Shown here: positions 1 to 6,941 of the stretch, piece by piece | Layout of the letters: each line of letters opens with the position of its first letter | How positions within the stretch are numbered: the first letter of the stretch is position 1 | From: an uncultured Lachnospiraceae bacterium | GTDB lineage: Bacteria > Bacillota > Clostridia > Lachnospirales > Lachnospiraceae | Length of the DNA stretch: 12,772 nucleotides | Assembly: GCA_902783445.1 (NCBI GenBank) | Contig: CACZQX010000321.1 | Span: forward strand, 1-12,772 | Reading direction: 5' to 3' | Translations under genes and position numbers: made by a program | Notes under the pieces: generated by a model | Databases searched by the model: none | What the model was told of the DNA's origin: nothing | The model's input: the letters and a program-made list of their open reading frames with translations, nothing else

Positions 1-326
1 CACTTATGGGGAAGGAAAGGATAATCCGGCGCATAGACATCTATATCCAATGCTTTAAGCATCCTTTCAATCAATACCCAATGAGGCATAGCAAAGCCTT
101 TTTCGTAGGCTCCGCCGTGTAAAAAGAGCATAGCTCTTTTGTTTCCCTCTTTTTTTGCTATTTTATATGTTTTGCAACCGTAAAAAGAAAGTTCCTCCAC
201 AATATGTTCCCTACGCATTATTCGCGGCAGGGTGCTTTTACTTATAATCGAAACCGCCTTTTCTTTTCCGTCTTTTATATGTATTGCGAGGAAGGACTCT
301 CTAAGTAACCAAGATGTGAAACTCAT
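1..326 (-). CDS. Alpha/beta hydrolase-fold protein, N-terminal part (cut by window edge)
   Basis: The frame opens with an ATG at 326 and stays open for 108 codons to the left edge, so only the N-terminus is present. The motif LFLHGGAY (about residues 67-74) is the HGG oxyanion-hole signature of the hormone-sensitive-lipase/acetyl-esterase branch of alpha/beta hydrolases. The following segment with VYAPDYPFLP (about 97-106) matches the strand after it, where relatives carry a DYRLAPE-like motif. The nucleophile elbow (GxSxG) and the catalytic Asp and His would lie outside the window, so activity cannot be judged. The start overlaps the stop of the upstream nitroreductase gene (ATGA), which implies translational coupling; a GAGGG about 15 nt upstream is a poor ribosome site. 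The likely role is hydrolysis of a small ester or amide. The substrate is unknown. Confidence 0.8.
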   Translation of the reverse strand, partial: MSFTSWLLRESFLAIHIKDGKEKAVSIISKSTLPRIMRREHIVEELSFYGCKTYKIAKKEGNKRAMLFLHGGAYEKGFAMPHWVLIERMLKALDIDVYAPDYPFLPHK

Positions 327-835
327 ACGTAGAATACTCTGCCCTCTTTGATTTCCTGTGTCGGCACTTCATTTGCCGGATATCCTATGATGCAAAAGCC
401 AACGCCCTCTACATCATCTTCAAGGCCCCACTCTTTAAGAAGTGCTTTGCCTTCTTCGCTTTCAAATACTTCTTTACATCTATGAATCCATCTTGCGCCC
501 ATTCCCAATGAATATGCCGCATTCAACATATTTCCCAGAGCAAGTGTTCCGTCATATGCATATGTACATTCTTTTTTTACCAATACCGCAATTACCGCAG
601 GTGCACCGTAGAATGGATCGATGTCCGCACCCATAACCTTTGCGTTCATTTTTGAAAGTTTGGCTATAACATCATCGTTTTGAATCACCACAAATCGCGG
701 TGTCTGAATATTCATTCCCGAAGGAGCCTTAAGGCCTGCCTGAAGCACAAGATCCAAATCTTCTTTTTTAGGTTTGTCAGGCTTATATTCTTTACAACTT
801 CCTCTTGTAATCAAAGTTTTGATTGTCTCGTTCAT
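323..835 (-). CDS. Nitroreductase-family FMN protein
   Basis: This 170-residue protein has the layout of the short nitroreductase/FMN reductase family. An N-terminal RGSCKEYKP (11-19) stands where relatives have RRSxRxF and bind the FMN phosphate. APSGMNIQTPRFVVI (38-52) corresponds to the APSxxNxQPWxF flavin loop. GMGARWI (111-117) matches the usual GLGxxWI helix region, and GYP (151-153) is the conserved C-terminal flavin contact. Family members are soluble, usually dimeric, and transfer hydride from NAD(P)H to nitroaromatics, quinones, flavins or, in some branches, enoates; the true substrate cannot be read here. The start is secure: AAGGAGG lies about 8 nt upstream of the ATG. It is the fourth gene of a minus-strand run, 19 nt after the FAD oxidoreductase stop, and overlaps the hydrolase gene by 4 nt. 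A shared redox pathway with the oxidoreductase is inference. Confidence 0.88.
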   Translation of the reverse strand: MNETIKTLITRGSCKEYKPDKPKKEDLDLVLQAGLKAPSGMNIQTPRFVVIQNDDVIAKLSKMNAKVMGADIDPFYGAPAVIAVLVKKECTYAYDGTLALGNMLNAAYSLGMGARWIHRCKEVFESEEGKALLKEWGLEDDVEGVGFCIIGYPANEVPTQEIKEGRVFYV

Positions 836-854
836 GCTTTTTCCTCCTTAAAAA

Positions 855-2327
855 CTATTTTAAGACTTTTTGCAGCCTTAAAGCCGCAAATTTACCCGAT
901 ATAACCGCTCCTCTTATTCCCGTTACTCCGCCTAAAAAACTTCCCGCAAGAAAGGCATTTTTTATGCCTTTAATATTTCCGGAAACGTTATAATTACCTG
1001 TTTTTTTGCCGGGGCAAAATCCCCTTACGGCTCCCAAATAGGAATTATAATTCTCCTCAAAATAAATCGGTGTATAACATTTTAAGATTTTTAACTTGTT
1101 TTTTGTATCCGGAAAAGCTTCCTCAATTCTGAATTTGATATTCTCGGCCGCCTGCATGGCTGCTGCCTCCAAGCTTTCCTTATCCACGCTTATGCTTTTC
1201 CAATATAAATAGTCTTCTTCGTCTTGCCTTACGAAGCAAAAAAGCCTTGTTGCGCTCTCATTTTCCATAGTTTCATCGTAGTCGTACAAACGATAGTTAA
1301 TTATGGATCGCATATCATTTCCAAGCATAAAAGCGTCCGTTTCCAAGGCGCCGTTTGAATACATGCTTTCTGTCTTTCCTTCAAATAAAAAAGAAAGGCC
1401 AAACACTGTTTCAACTTTAAAATCTTTTGTCCCCGAAAAGGCTTTTTTCATATCTCTTTGCATATGCTTTTCGCCCAGGATATTCATAAATACATAGTTT
1501 GCGTCTGCGGCGAATATATAAGCATCCGCCGATACTGTCTTTTCATCGGCGCTTTCTATGGATATGACGCGTTTGTTTTTTATATCAGCCTTTACGATTT
1601 CGCAATTTAAAAAGACCTTTCCGCCCATAGCCTTAAATTTGTTTTCGATATTTTTTGCTATGGTCAAAAAACCGCCTATGGGAATTTCCGCATTTGCAGC
1701 CACGAAATTCCCATATGCAGCTATAAATTCATATGCTTTTGCATCCGTTCCCATAAGCGAAATAATCGCAAGTCTTATAAGAGGGTCGTTAAATTTGGCA
1801 GCAAGCTCGCCAATATTCATATTTTCGTAAGAATCAAGCTTTTTGTTTGCATTGCCGCTTACAACCCCGCCTGCCATGAGTTCGAACTGATTTGTCATAT
1901 CTATTGGCTTTTTGACATTTATTCTTTCGATTCCGAAAGATTCCACCGCATCCAATAGATTTGTAATCTGTTCTTCATCTTCGGGAGACCTTGCTATCAT
2001 TTCTTTTTTGCTTCTTTGTGTATCTCGCCAGAAGACAAGCTCGTCATTTCCCGATTTTACACTGTGAAAACGTTTAAGCCTTATAAATTTTGTATCTTTA
2101 ATTGCCCCTATGTGCTCCCAGACTTCGTACATTTTATCATTCTTCGAACAGCCCGCCAGTCCTCTTATGTAGTTTTCGAGGTAGGTCTCATTTCCTTCTT
2201 TGGATATGAGCCTTCCTCCCACATAGTCGTTCTTTTCGTATATGCATACGTCATGGCCTTGTTCTTTTAAATAGATGGCGGCAGTCAAGCCCGAAAGTCC
2301 GGCACCTATAATGGCTATTTTACTCAT
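855..2327 (-). CDS. FAD-dependent oxidoreductase, phytoene desaturase (CrtI)/amine oxidase-like
   Basis: This 490-residue protein begins with a Rossmann FAD-binding motif: GAGLSG (8-13), a glutamate at about 31 for the ribose, and GGR at 37-39. Near the C-terminus AFLAGSFLGGVTGIRGAVISG matches the second FAD contact of the phytoene dehydrogenase/protoporphyrinogen oxidase/amine oxidase superfamily (relatives: AGDxxxxGGxxGAxxSG). Length fits CrtI-like proteins of about 490-510 residues. No phytoene synthase or other carotenoid gene is in the window, so carotenoid desaturation is not implied. In anaerobes many such proteins have unknown substrates. The ATG at 2327 follows the stop of the AIM24-family gene by one base, with AGG 8 nt upstream, so translation is probably coupled. 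No signal peptide or membrane helix is evident, so the protein is probably cytoplasmic or membrane-associated. The neighbouring nitroreductase may be its electron partner, which is inference. Confidence 0.85.
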   Translation of the reverse strand: MSKIAIIGAGLSGLTAAIYLKEQGHDVCIYEKNDYVGGRLISKEGNETYLENYIRGLAGCSKNDKMYEVWEHIGAIKDTKFIRLKRFHSVKSGNDELVFWRDTQRSKKEMIARSPEDEEQITNLLDAVESFGIERINVKKPIDMTNQFELMAGGVVSGNANKKLDSYENMNIGELAAKFNDPLIRLAIISLMGTDAKAYEFIAAYGNFVAANAEIPIGGFLTIAKNIENKFKAMGGKVFLNCEIVKADIKNKRVISIESADEKTVSADAYIFAADANYVFMNILGEKHMQRDMKKAFSGTKDFKVETVFGLSFLFEGKTESMYSNGALETDAFMLGNDMRSIINYRLYDYDETMENESATRLFCFVRQDEEDYLYWKSISVDKESLEAAAMQAAENIKFRIEEAFPDTKNKLKILKCYTPIYFEENYNSYLGAVRGFCPGKKTGNYNVSGNIKGIKNAFLAGSFLGGVTGIRGAVISGKFAALRLQKVLK

Positions 2328-2328
2328 T

Positions 2329-3006
2329 TTAGTGACCTGAAGGCATAAATGGTCTTATGCTGTCCGCAAGTTTTGCAACAGGCATTGACTGAATCCATAC
2401 ACGTCCCGGGCCCGTAAGAACAGTATTAAAGAAGCCTTCACCGCCAAGGAGTGCGTTTTTAACACCGCCAACGCTTCTGATTTCCATATTTACAGAAGCA
2501 TCCATTGCAGCGGTATAACCTGTATCCACTACTATTTGCTGTCCCGGCTGAAGATTGTATTCTTTAATATAGCCGTCAAATTCCAAGAATGCCATACCTT
2601 GTCCCGAAAGTCTTTCCATAATGAAGCCTTCGCCGCCAAAGAAGCCTGCGCCAAGCTTTTTCTGGAAGTGAACGGAAAGTTCAACACCCATTGTAGCTGC
2701 AAGGAAAGCTTTTTTCTGAGCTATGATTTCTTTTCCCGGTCCGATTTCGTATGCTCTGATGCTGCCCGGCATGCATGACGGATAAGCAATCATACCCGGT
2801 CCGTTTTGTGCTGTATAGTAGTTTAAGAAAATGCTCTCACCAGAGAAAGCACGTCCAAGCATCTTACCAAATCCGCCGCCTTTTGTCTCCATAACCATAT
2901 TAGGTGACATCCAGCCCATTGCTCCGTTTTCGCATTTCATGCCTTCACCTGCCTCAAGTTCGCAGATGACTACCGGCAAAGGTTCTCCCTCAATTGAATA
3001 TCTCAT
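2329..3006 (-). CDS. AIM24/TIGR00266-family protein
   Basis: This 225-residue protein is recognised as the bacterial AIM24-like family (TIGR00266, COG2013). It is rich in glycine and beta-strand, with characteristic segments GGGFGKMLGRAFSGES (43-58), GGEGFIMERLSG (about 124-135), and near the C-terminus GGEGFFNTVLTGPGRVWIQS. It has no catalytic motif, no signal peptide and no transmembrane segment. In yeast the distant relative Aim24 affects mitochondrial inner-membrane organisation; the role in bacteria is poorly defined. The start is certain: AAGGAGG lies 7 nt before the ATG and is embedded in the last two arginine codons and stop region of the upstream gene. Only 4 nt separate the two genes and 1 nt separates this gene from the oxidoreductase. 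A role in assembling or tethering the neighbouring membrane protein is inference. Confidence 0.88.
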   Translation of the reverse strand: MRYSIEGEPLPVVICELEAGEGMKCENGAMGWMSPNMVMETKGGGFGKMLGRAFSGESIFLNYYTAQNGPGMIAYPSCMPGSIRAYEIGPGKEIIAQKKAFLAATMGVELSVHFQKKLGAGFFGGEGFIMERLSGQGMAFLEFDGYIKEYNLQPGQQIVVDTGYTAAMDASVNMEIRSVGGVKNALLGGEGFFNTVLTGPGRVWIQSMPVAKLADSIRPFMPSGH

Positions 3007-3010
3007 AGTT

Positions 3011-4396
3011 TTACCTCCTTGAATTCGTATTTTTCTTACGTCTTCTTTTTTTTCTTTTGTTAATATTGTAAGTTCTTATTATAAGCACCGTTAAAAACAG
3101 CGCAACAATAACTATAATGATTATTATCGGAAGTTTGGAAATGTGTTTTTCTTCTTTAACTTTCGTTGCAGCCTCGTCTTTGTCATCAATCCCTTTGGAT
3201 GTGTCAAAGCCGGCTTCTTCGTACACGGTTTCTCCGCAAAGGGAACACTCACCGGAGTTAAGTCCCACTTCCGTGGCCGTAGCTTCTCTAAACTCGGCCC
3301 ACTGTCTTACCACATGCTGCTTTGGTGTGAAATTGCCTTTGTATGCATATGCGCACGTATCGCAGATATAGTTTGTATAGCCGTATTCATCACAAGTTGC
3401 CGGTGATTGAGTGGTTCGAAATTCCGTATTTTCGCAATTTCCGTGAGGATATAAATCCTTTGAATAGTCAAACACCTCATCCCTTGTAAAGTCTGTTGTA
3501 TTTCCGCTAAAATCGTATGTCCAATTCATAACTTCACCGACACATTCGCTGCAATAAGCTCTTCTGTCTGTATTGTCTTCAAAGAAATGAATGGCGCCTT
3601 TAACTTTGTTATTATTAATATATCCCGAATAAGACGTGTCTGCCGGATACAAAATATACATTCCCACAAGTCCGCCGTCATGTACGTATCCGTGGTCGGA
3701 ATCATATCCGTCTATTGTTACGGTATTGCCGTCCAAATCTATGTAGCCAGCGCAATAAGCTCCGCCCATAAATTGTTCGTCTTTGTTTTCTTTATCTTCG
3801 TCCACGCAAACCAACGTTGTATTGGCGTCGGTGTTTTTGATGCTTCCGTTTCCAAAGCCCGCAATGCCGCCAACACCGAACATTTTATCTTGAACTTTAA
3901 GAGTTACTTTTCCGTATATCTCGCAAGAATCGATTTGGCTGTTTTCCATAAATCCCGCAAGACAGGCCGCAAAGCAATCTTCTTTTGTTGTTACGTCCAC
4001 TTCGATACCAAGGAGTTTGAGATTTTTGATGTTTGCATTTTCCAATATGCCGAAAAATCCCGCAAAATGAGTATCATAGCTTATCATATTTCCGTCATAT
4101 GTAAGCCTTGTATCCTTAGTAGTGCTTGTGACTTTTACATTTAAAAGCGCATGACCGTTTCCGTCAAAACTTCCGCTGAAATTAACGGGTTCCCAGTCTT
4201 TATCCGTAAAATCTATGTCGCTCATAAGTCGATAGGAAGCCGAGGGATTATCTTTTATTTTTTCCAAATCATCGTAACAATAGATATTGATAATATCAGA
4301 CGATGCATCGGCACCCGAAACTATTGCGGGCACCATGATTGTTCCCGCAATAAAACACAGAATGAATATAATAAATCTTTTTAATTTTTTTCTCAT
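3011..4396 (-). CDS. Secreted, membrane-anchored protein with GLUG-like repeats and CxxC pairs
   Basis: From the ATG at 4396 this is 461 residues. A basic start (MRKKLKR) and hydrophobic stretch to about residue 28 form a signal peptide. The body has repeated segments resembling GLUG motifs of cell-surface proteins: HFAGFFGILENANIKNLKL (about 110-128), GVGGIAGFGNGSIKNT (about 174-189) and DGGLVGMYILYPAD (about 240-253). Then come cysteine pairs CSEC (282-285), CDTC (345-348) and CSLC (384-387). The TCDEYGYTNYICDTC stretch (about 334-348) resembles the Cys-rich repeats of Firmicute surface proteins. A single helix (about 422-440) is followed by an Arg/Lys tail (about 441-461), predicting an extracellular body with a cytoplasmic tail. 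There is no LPXTG motif. An in-frame TTG at 4408 would add four residues but has no ribosome site; the ATG has GGGG 6 nt upstream. It is the first gene of the run. Its function is unknown; adhesion or surface sensing is only a guess. Confidence 0.8.
   Translation of the reverse strand: MRKKLKRFIIFILCFIAGTIMVPAIVSGADASSDIINIYCYDDLEKIKDNPSASYRLMSDIDFTDKDWEPVNFSGSFDGNGHALLNVKVTSTTKDTRLTYDGNMISYDTHFAGFFGILENANIKNLKLLGIEVDVTTKEDCFAACLAGFMENSQIDSCEIYGKVTLKVQDKMFGVGGIAGFGNGSIKNTDANTTLVCVDEDKENKDEQFMGGAYCAGYIDLDGNTVTIDGYDSDHGYVHDGGLVGMYILYPADTSYSGYINNNKVKGAIHFFEDNTDRRAYCSECVGEVMNWTYDFSGNTTDFTRDEVFDYSKDLYPHGNCENTEFRTTQSPATCDEYGYTNYICDTCAYAYKGNFTPKQHVVRQWAEFREATATEVGLNSGECSLCGETVYEEAGFDTSKGIDDKDEAATKVKEEKHISKLPIIIIIVIVALFLTVLIIRTYNINKRKKRRRKKNTNSRR
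3014..3020 (-). promoter_or_regulatory. Ribosome binding site for the AIM24-family gene, inside the upstream gene
   Basis: AAGGAGG lies 7 nt before the ATG at 3006. Its AGGAGG doubles as the final two Arg codons of the upstream membrane protein, and the stop codon falls in the spacer. This fixes the AIM24-family start and implies coupled translation. Confidence 0.85.
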
Positions 4397-4412
4397 AAAA
4401 TTCCCCAAACAG

Positions 4413-4430
4413 GGTTGACAAATGTCAACC
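4413..4430. promoter_or_regulatory. Perfect 18-bp palindrome, candidate operator of the five-gene run
   Basis: The sequence GGTTGACAAATGTCAACC is an 8-bp perfect inverted repeat around a central AA. It sits 16 bp upstream of the ATG at 4396, between the end of metH and the membrane protein gene. The minus-strand copy is followed by CTGTTTGGGG rather than a T run, so it is not a good rho-independent terminator for the metH transcript. A dimeric repressor site near the transcription start is the simplest reading. The core GACA-N2-TGTC is one base per half-site away from the TACA-N2-TGTA operators of BlaI/CopY-type regulators, but no regulator gene is in the window and I cannot assign one. Confidence 0.55.
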
Positions 4431-4440
4431 TACCTTCTTT

Positions 4441-4446
4441 TTTATA
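4441..4446 (-). promoter_or_regulatory. Possible -10 element (TATAAA) for the five-gene run
   Basis: On the minus strand TATAAA occurs 10 bp before the palindrome at 4413-4430, which would place the palindrome at about +5 to +22 of a transcript. I find no convincing -35 hexamer at 16-18 bp. The region is A/T-rich, so the match is weak. Read-through from metH is also possible because no terminator is visible between the genes. Confidence 0.25.
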
Positions 4447-4499
4447 CATCAAATACATCTAGATATATTCTACCACAAACCTTGCCTTTAGACTATTTT

Positions 4500-6929
4500 T
4501 TAATCATTCTTTTTATTGTATTTTAAACCGTCCACAAGCTTTGCCGCAGCTGCCGCATCCTTTGAATATCCGTCCGCCCCTATCTCATCGGCATATTCTT
4601 GCGTAACAACCGCTCCGCCTATAATTACCTTTATATCAAGATTTTTTTCCTTAACATATTTAATCAGCTCTTCCATTCGAACCATTGTGGTTGTCATTAA
4701 GGCTGAAAGGGCTATAACATCGGCATTTTCTTCTATTGCCCTGTCCACAATCAGTTCTTTCGGAACATCTTTCCCCAAGTCGATTACCTTAAAACCGTAG
4801 TTTTTCATCATGAGGGCAACCAAATTTTTGCCGATATCATGCACATCTCCTTCAACCGTCGCAATAACGACTGTTTTACTTGCCGCACCGCTATTCTTCT
4901 TTGATAATTTAGGTTCCAAATAGTCCACGCCTATTTTCATTGCTTCGGCGCTTGACATTAACTGCGGGAGAAAATATTTTTGCATTTCAAAAAGATCCCC
5001 CACTTTTTTTATTGCGGGAATCATGTCTTCATTAATAATCTCTTCCGGACTTTTAGTCTTTAATGCATCGCTTATTTCATTTACGATGCCTGTTTTGTTA
5101 CCCTTTAATACTGCCGTAAAAACAGAAGATTCAGAGTCTTTTTCTTTGGCTTTTTCAGGACTTTTTTCCTTAATGATTATTTCTTTTTCCGGAGCATTCT
5201 CCACTCTTTCTATATATGCGAAATCGGCACCGGCCTTTGCCGCAAGCATATCTGCCGCATAAACCGCATCCATCAACATTTCGTTTGAGGGATTTGCTAT
5301 AGCCATTGTAAGGCCCGCATTTATTACCATTGCGGCATATGCGCTGTTTACAAGAGGGCGACCCGGCAAACCGAAAGAAATATTTGAAAGACCGCATATT
5401 GTTGCAAGACCTGCCTCTTCTTTGCAATATCTGATTAATTCTATACTTTCTTTCGCTGAATTTATATTGGCGCCCACGGTTCCCACCAAAGCGTCCACAA
5501 TTATATCTTTTTTGTCAAAGCCTTCTTTCTTTGCTATATCCAAGACTTCATCTATAATTTTTCTTTTTTCTTCCAAGCTTTTTGGCATGCCCTCATCACA
5601 AACCGGCAGCAAAATAAACATTGCACCGTATTTCTTGGCAATTGGCATAAGCTCTTTTACTTTTACGCTTTCCAAGGAAATTGAATTAATCAAAGCCCTG
5701 CCGGGATAAATTCGCAATGCCGCTTCCACCACATCCGGATAACTTGAGTCTATGCACAGAGGAAGTGAAACGCCAAGGCCCACGTCTTCTATCACTTTAA
5801 CCATCATTTCCTTTTCGTTTATTCCTGCCATTCCCACGTTGATATCAAGAATTTTTGCACCTTTTTCCGCCTGCTCCTCCGCCATTTTTACAGCTATGGA
5901 TGTATCTTTTTTTCGTAAAGATTCTTGAAAAGCTTTTTTACCCGTAGGATTAATTCTTTCTCCCACTACAATAAAACGAGCGTCCTTATCTATTTCAACA
6001 ATATCCGTTTCTGAAGATAAAACGCCGTTTTCGCATACTTTAAAGCTTGGCAATTTAACATCCTTTGTTTTTTTTACGACTTCTTCTATATGATCCGGTC
6101 TTGTTCCGCAACATCCGCCGATAATGGATGCGCCGGCCTTTACAAGTTTAAGAGACCAATCCGCAAAATCTTCTTTTTCCATTGTATAAACGGTTTTTCC
6201 TTCTTCAAGTCTTGGAAGACCCGCATTTGGTTTTGCAATAATCGGAACCGAAGCATATTTTTTCATTCTTGATATTATGTCAACCATGCTGTCCGGGCCC
6301 GTAGAGCAGTTTGCGCCTATAGCATCCGCACCCAAACTCTGCAGTGTTACCACCGCCGCTTCGGGACTTGTTCCGTAAAATGTTCTTCCTTCTTCCCTAA
6401 AGGACAATGTAACCATAACCGGCAAATCGCATACTTCTTTTATTGCAATCAAAGCCGCTCTTGCTTCTTTGATGCTCATCATGGTTTCCACAACGAAAAG
6501 ATCTGCGCCTGCTTTTGAAAGAATGGTTGCCTGTTCTTTATATACATCCACAAGTTCTTCAAAAGGCATATCTCCCACAGGCTCCAACTGGCGCCCGGTC
6601 ATGGTCATATCCGCTGCCACAAATGCCTTATTTTCCACGGCTTTTTTTGAAAGCGCCAGAAGCTCTTCGTTGATTCTTGCTATGTCCTTTTCCAAGCCGT
6701 ATTCTTTTAATTTTATTCTGTTGGCCGTAAAAGTAGGAGCATATACAATATTTGAGCCGGCTTTTACAAACTCTCTTTGAAGATTAATAACCAGATCCTC
6801 ATTTTCCAACATCCACTTTTCCGGGCAAACTCCCGTAGGCATACCCTGGGCTTGCAAATTGCTTCCCGTTGCTCCATCCAGATATATTAATTTATTTTTT
6901 GTAAGTTCATAAAATTCTTTCTTATTCAC
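4500..6929 (-). CDS. metH: Cobalamin-dependent methionine synthase, short form without reactivation domain
   Basis: This 809-residue protein would transfer a methyl group from 5-methyl-THF through cobalamin to homocysteine. Domains in order: a homocysteine-binding barrel (about 1-290) with zinc cysteines C208 (GANC) and C273-C274 (GGCCGT); a pterin-binding barrel (about 316-575) with GERINPTG (323-330), DINVG (362-366) and CIDSS (392-396); a helical cap (about 605-675); and a Rossmann B12 domain with D695-x-H697-xx-G700, where H697 is the lower cobalt ligand. The chain ends there. E. coli MetH (about 1,227 residues) carries a further AdoMet-binding reactivation domain that is absent here. The start is a GTG at 6929, with AGGA 7 nt upstream and no suitable ATG nearby. 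It lies 12 nt after the MTHFR-fusion gene, clearly in the same operon. Reactivation after cobalt oxidation must rely on a separate protein or on low-oxygen conditions (inference). Confidence 0.95.
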   Translation of the reverse strand: MNKKEFYELTKNKLIYLDGATGSNLQAQGMPTGVCPEKWMLENEDLVINLQREFVKAGSNIVYAPTFTANRIKLKEYGLEKDIARINEELLALSKKAVENKAFVAADMTMTGRQLEPVGDMPFEELVDVYKEQATILSKAGADLFVVETMMSIKEARAALIAIKEVCDLPVMVTLSFREEGRTFYGTSPEAAVVTLQSLGADAIGANCSTGPDSMVDIISRMKKYASVPIIAKPNAGLPRLEEGKTVYTMEKEDFADWSLKLVKAGASIIGGCCGTRPDHIEEVVKKTKDVKLPSFKVCENGVLSSETDIVEIDKDARFIVVGERINPTGKKAFQESLRKKDTSIAVKMAEEQAEKGAKILDINVGMAGINEKEMMVKVIEDVGLGVSLPLCIDSSYPDVVEAALRIYPGRALINSISLESVKVKELMPIAKKYGAMFILLPVCDEGMPKSLEEKRKIIDEVLDIAKKEGFDKKDIIVDALVGTVGANINSAKESIELIRYCKEEAGLATICGLSNISFGLPGRPLVNSAYAAMVINAGLTMAIANPSNEMLMDAVYAADMLAAKAGADFAYIERVENAPEKEIIIKEKSPEKAKEKDSESSVFTAVLKGNKTGIVNEISDALKTKSPEEIINEDMIPAIKKVGDLFEMQKYFLPQLMSSAEAMKIGVDYLEPKLSKKNSGAASKTVVIATVEGDVHDIGKNLVALMMKNYGFKVIDLGKDVPKELIVDRAIEENADVIALSALMTTTMVRMEELIKYVKEKNLDIKVIIGGAVVTQEYADEIGADGYSKDAAAAAKLVDGLKYNKKND

Positions 6930-6941
6930 TGTTATTTCCTT

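Noticed and set aside
3011..3140. Sortase-type cell wall anchor at the C-terminus of the membrane protein
   Set aside because: There is a helix and a basic tail but no LPXTG-like motif before the helix, and the tail is long.
3587..4144. A 185-codon open frame on the plus strand
   Set aside because: It lies wholly antisense to the membrane protein gene, has no ribosome site and reads as low-complexity sequence with no family motif; the minus-strand frame has a signal peptide, repeats and a membrane anchor.
4397..4408. TTG at 4408 as start of the membrane protein
   Set aside because: No ribosome site precedes it, while the ATG at 4396 has GGGG at suitable spacing and starts a normal signal peptide.
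4413..4430. Palindrome as terminator of the metH transcript
   Set aside because: On the minus strand the repeat is followed by CTGTTTGGGG, not a T run; it is better read as an operator.
5170..5427. An 85-codon minus-strand frame inside metH
   Set aside because: It is a different frame of the metH pterin/cap region, which is intact and well conserved in its own frame.
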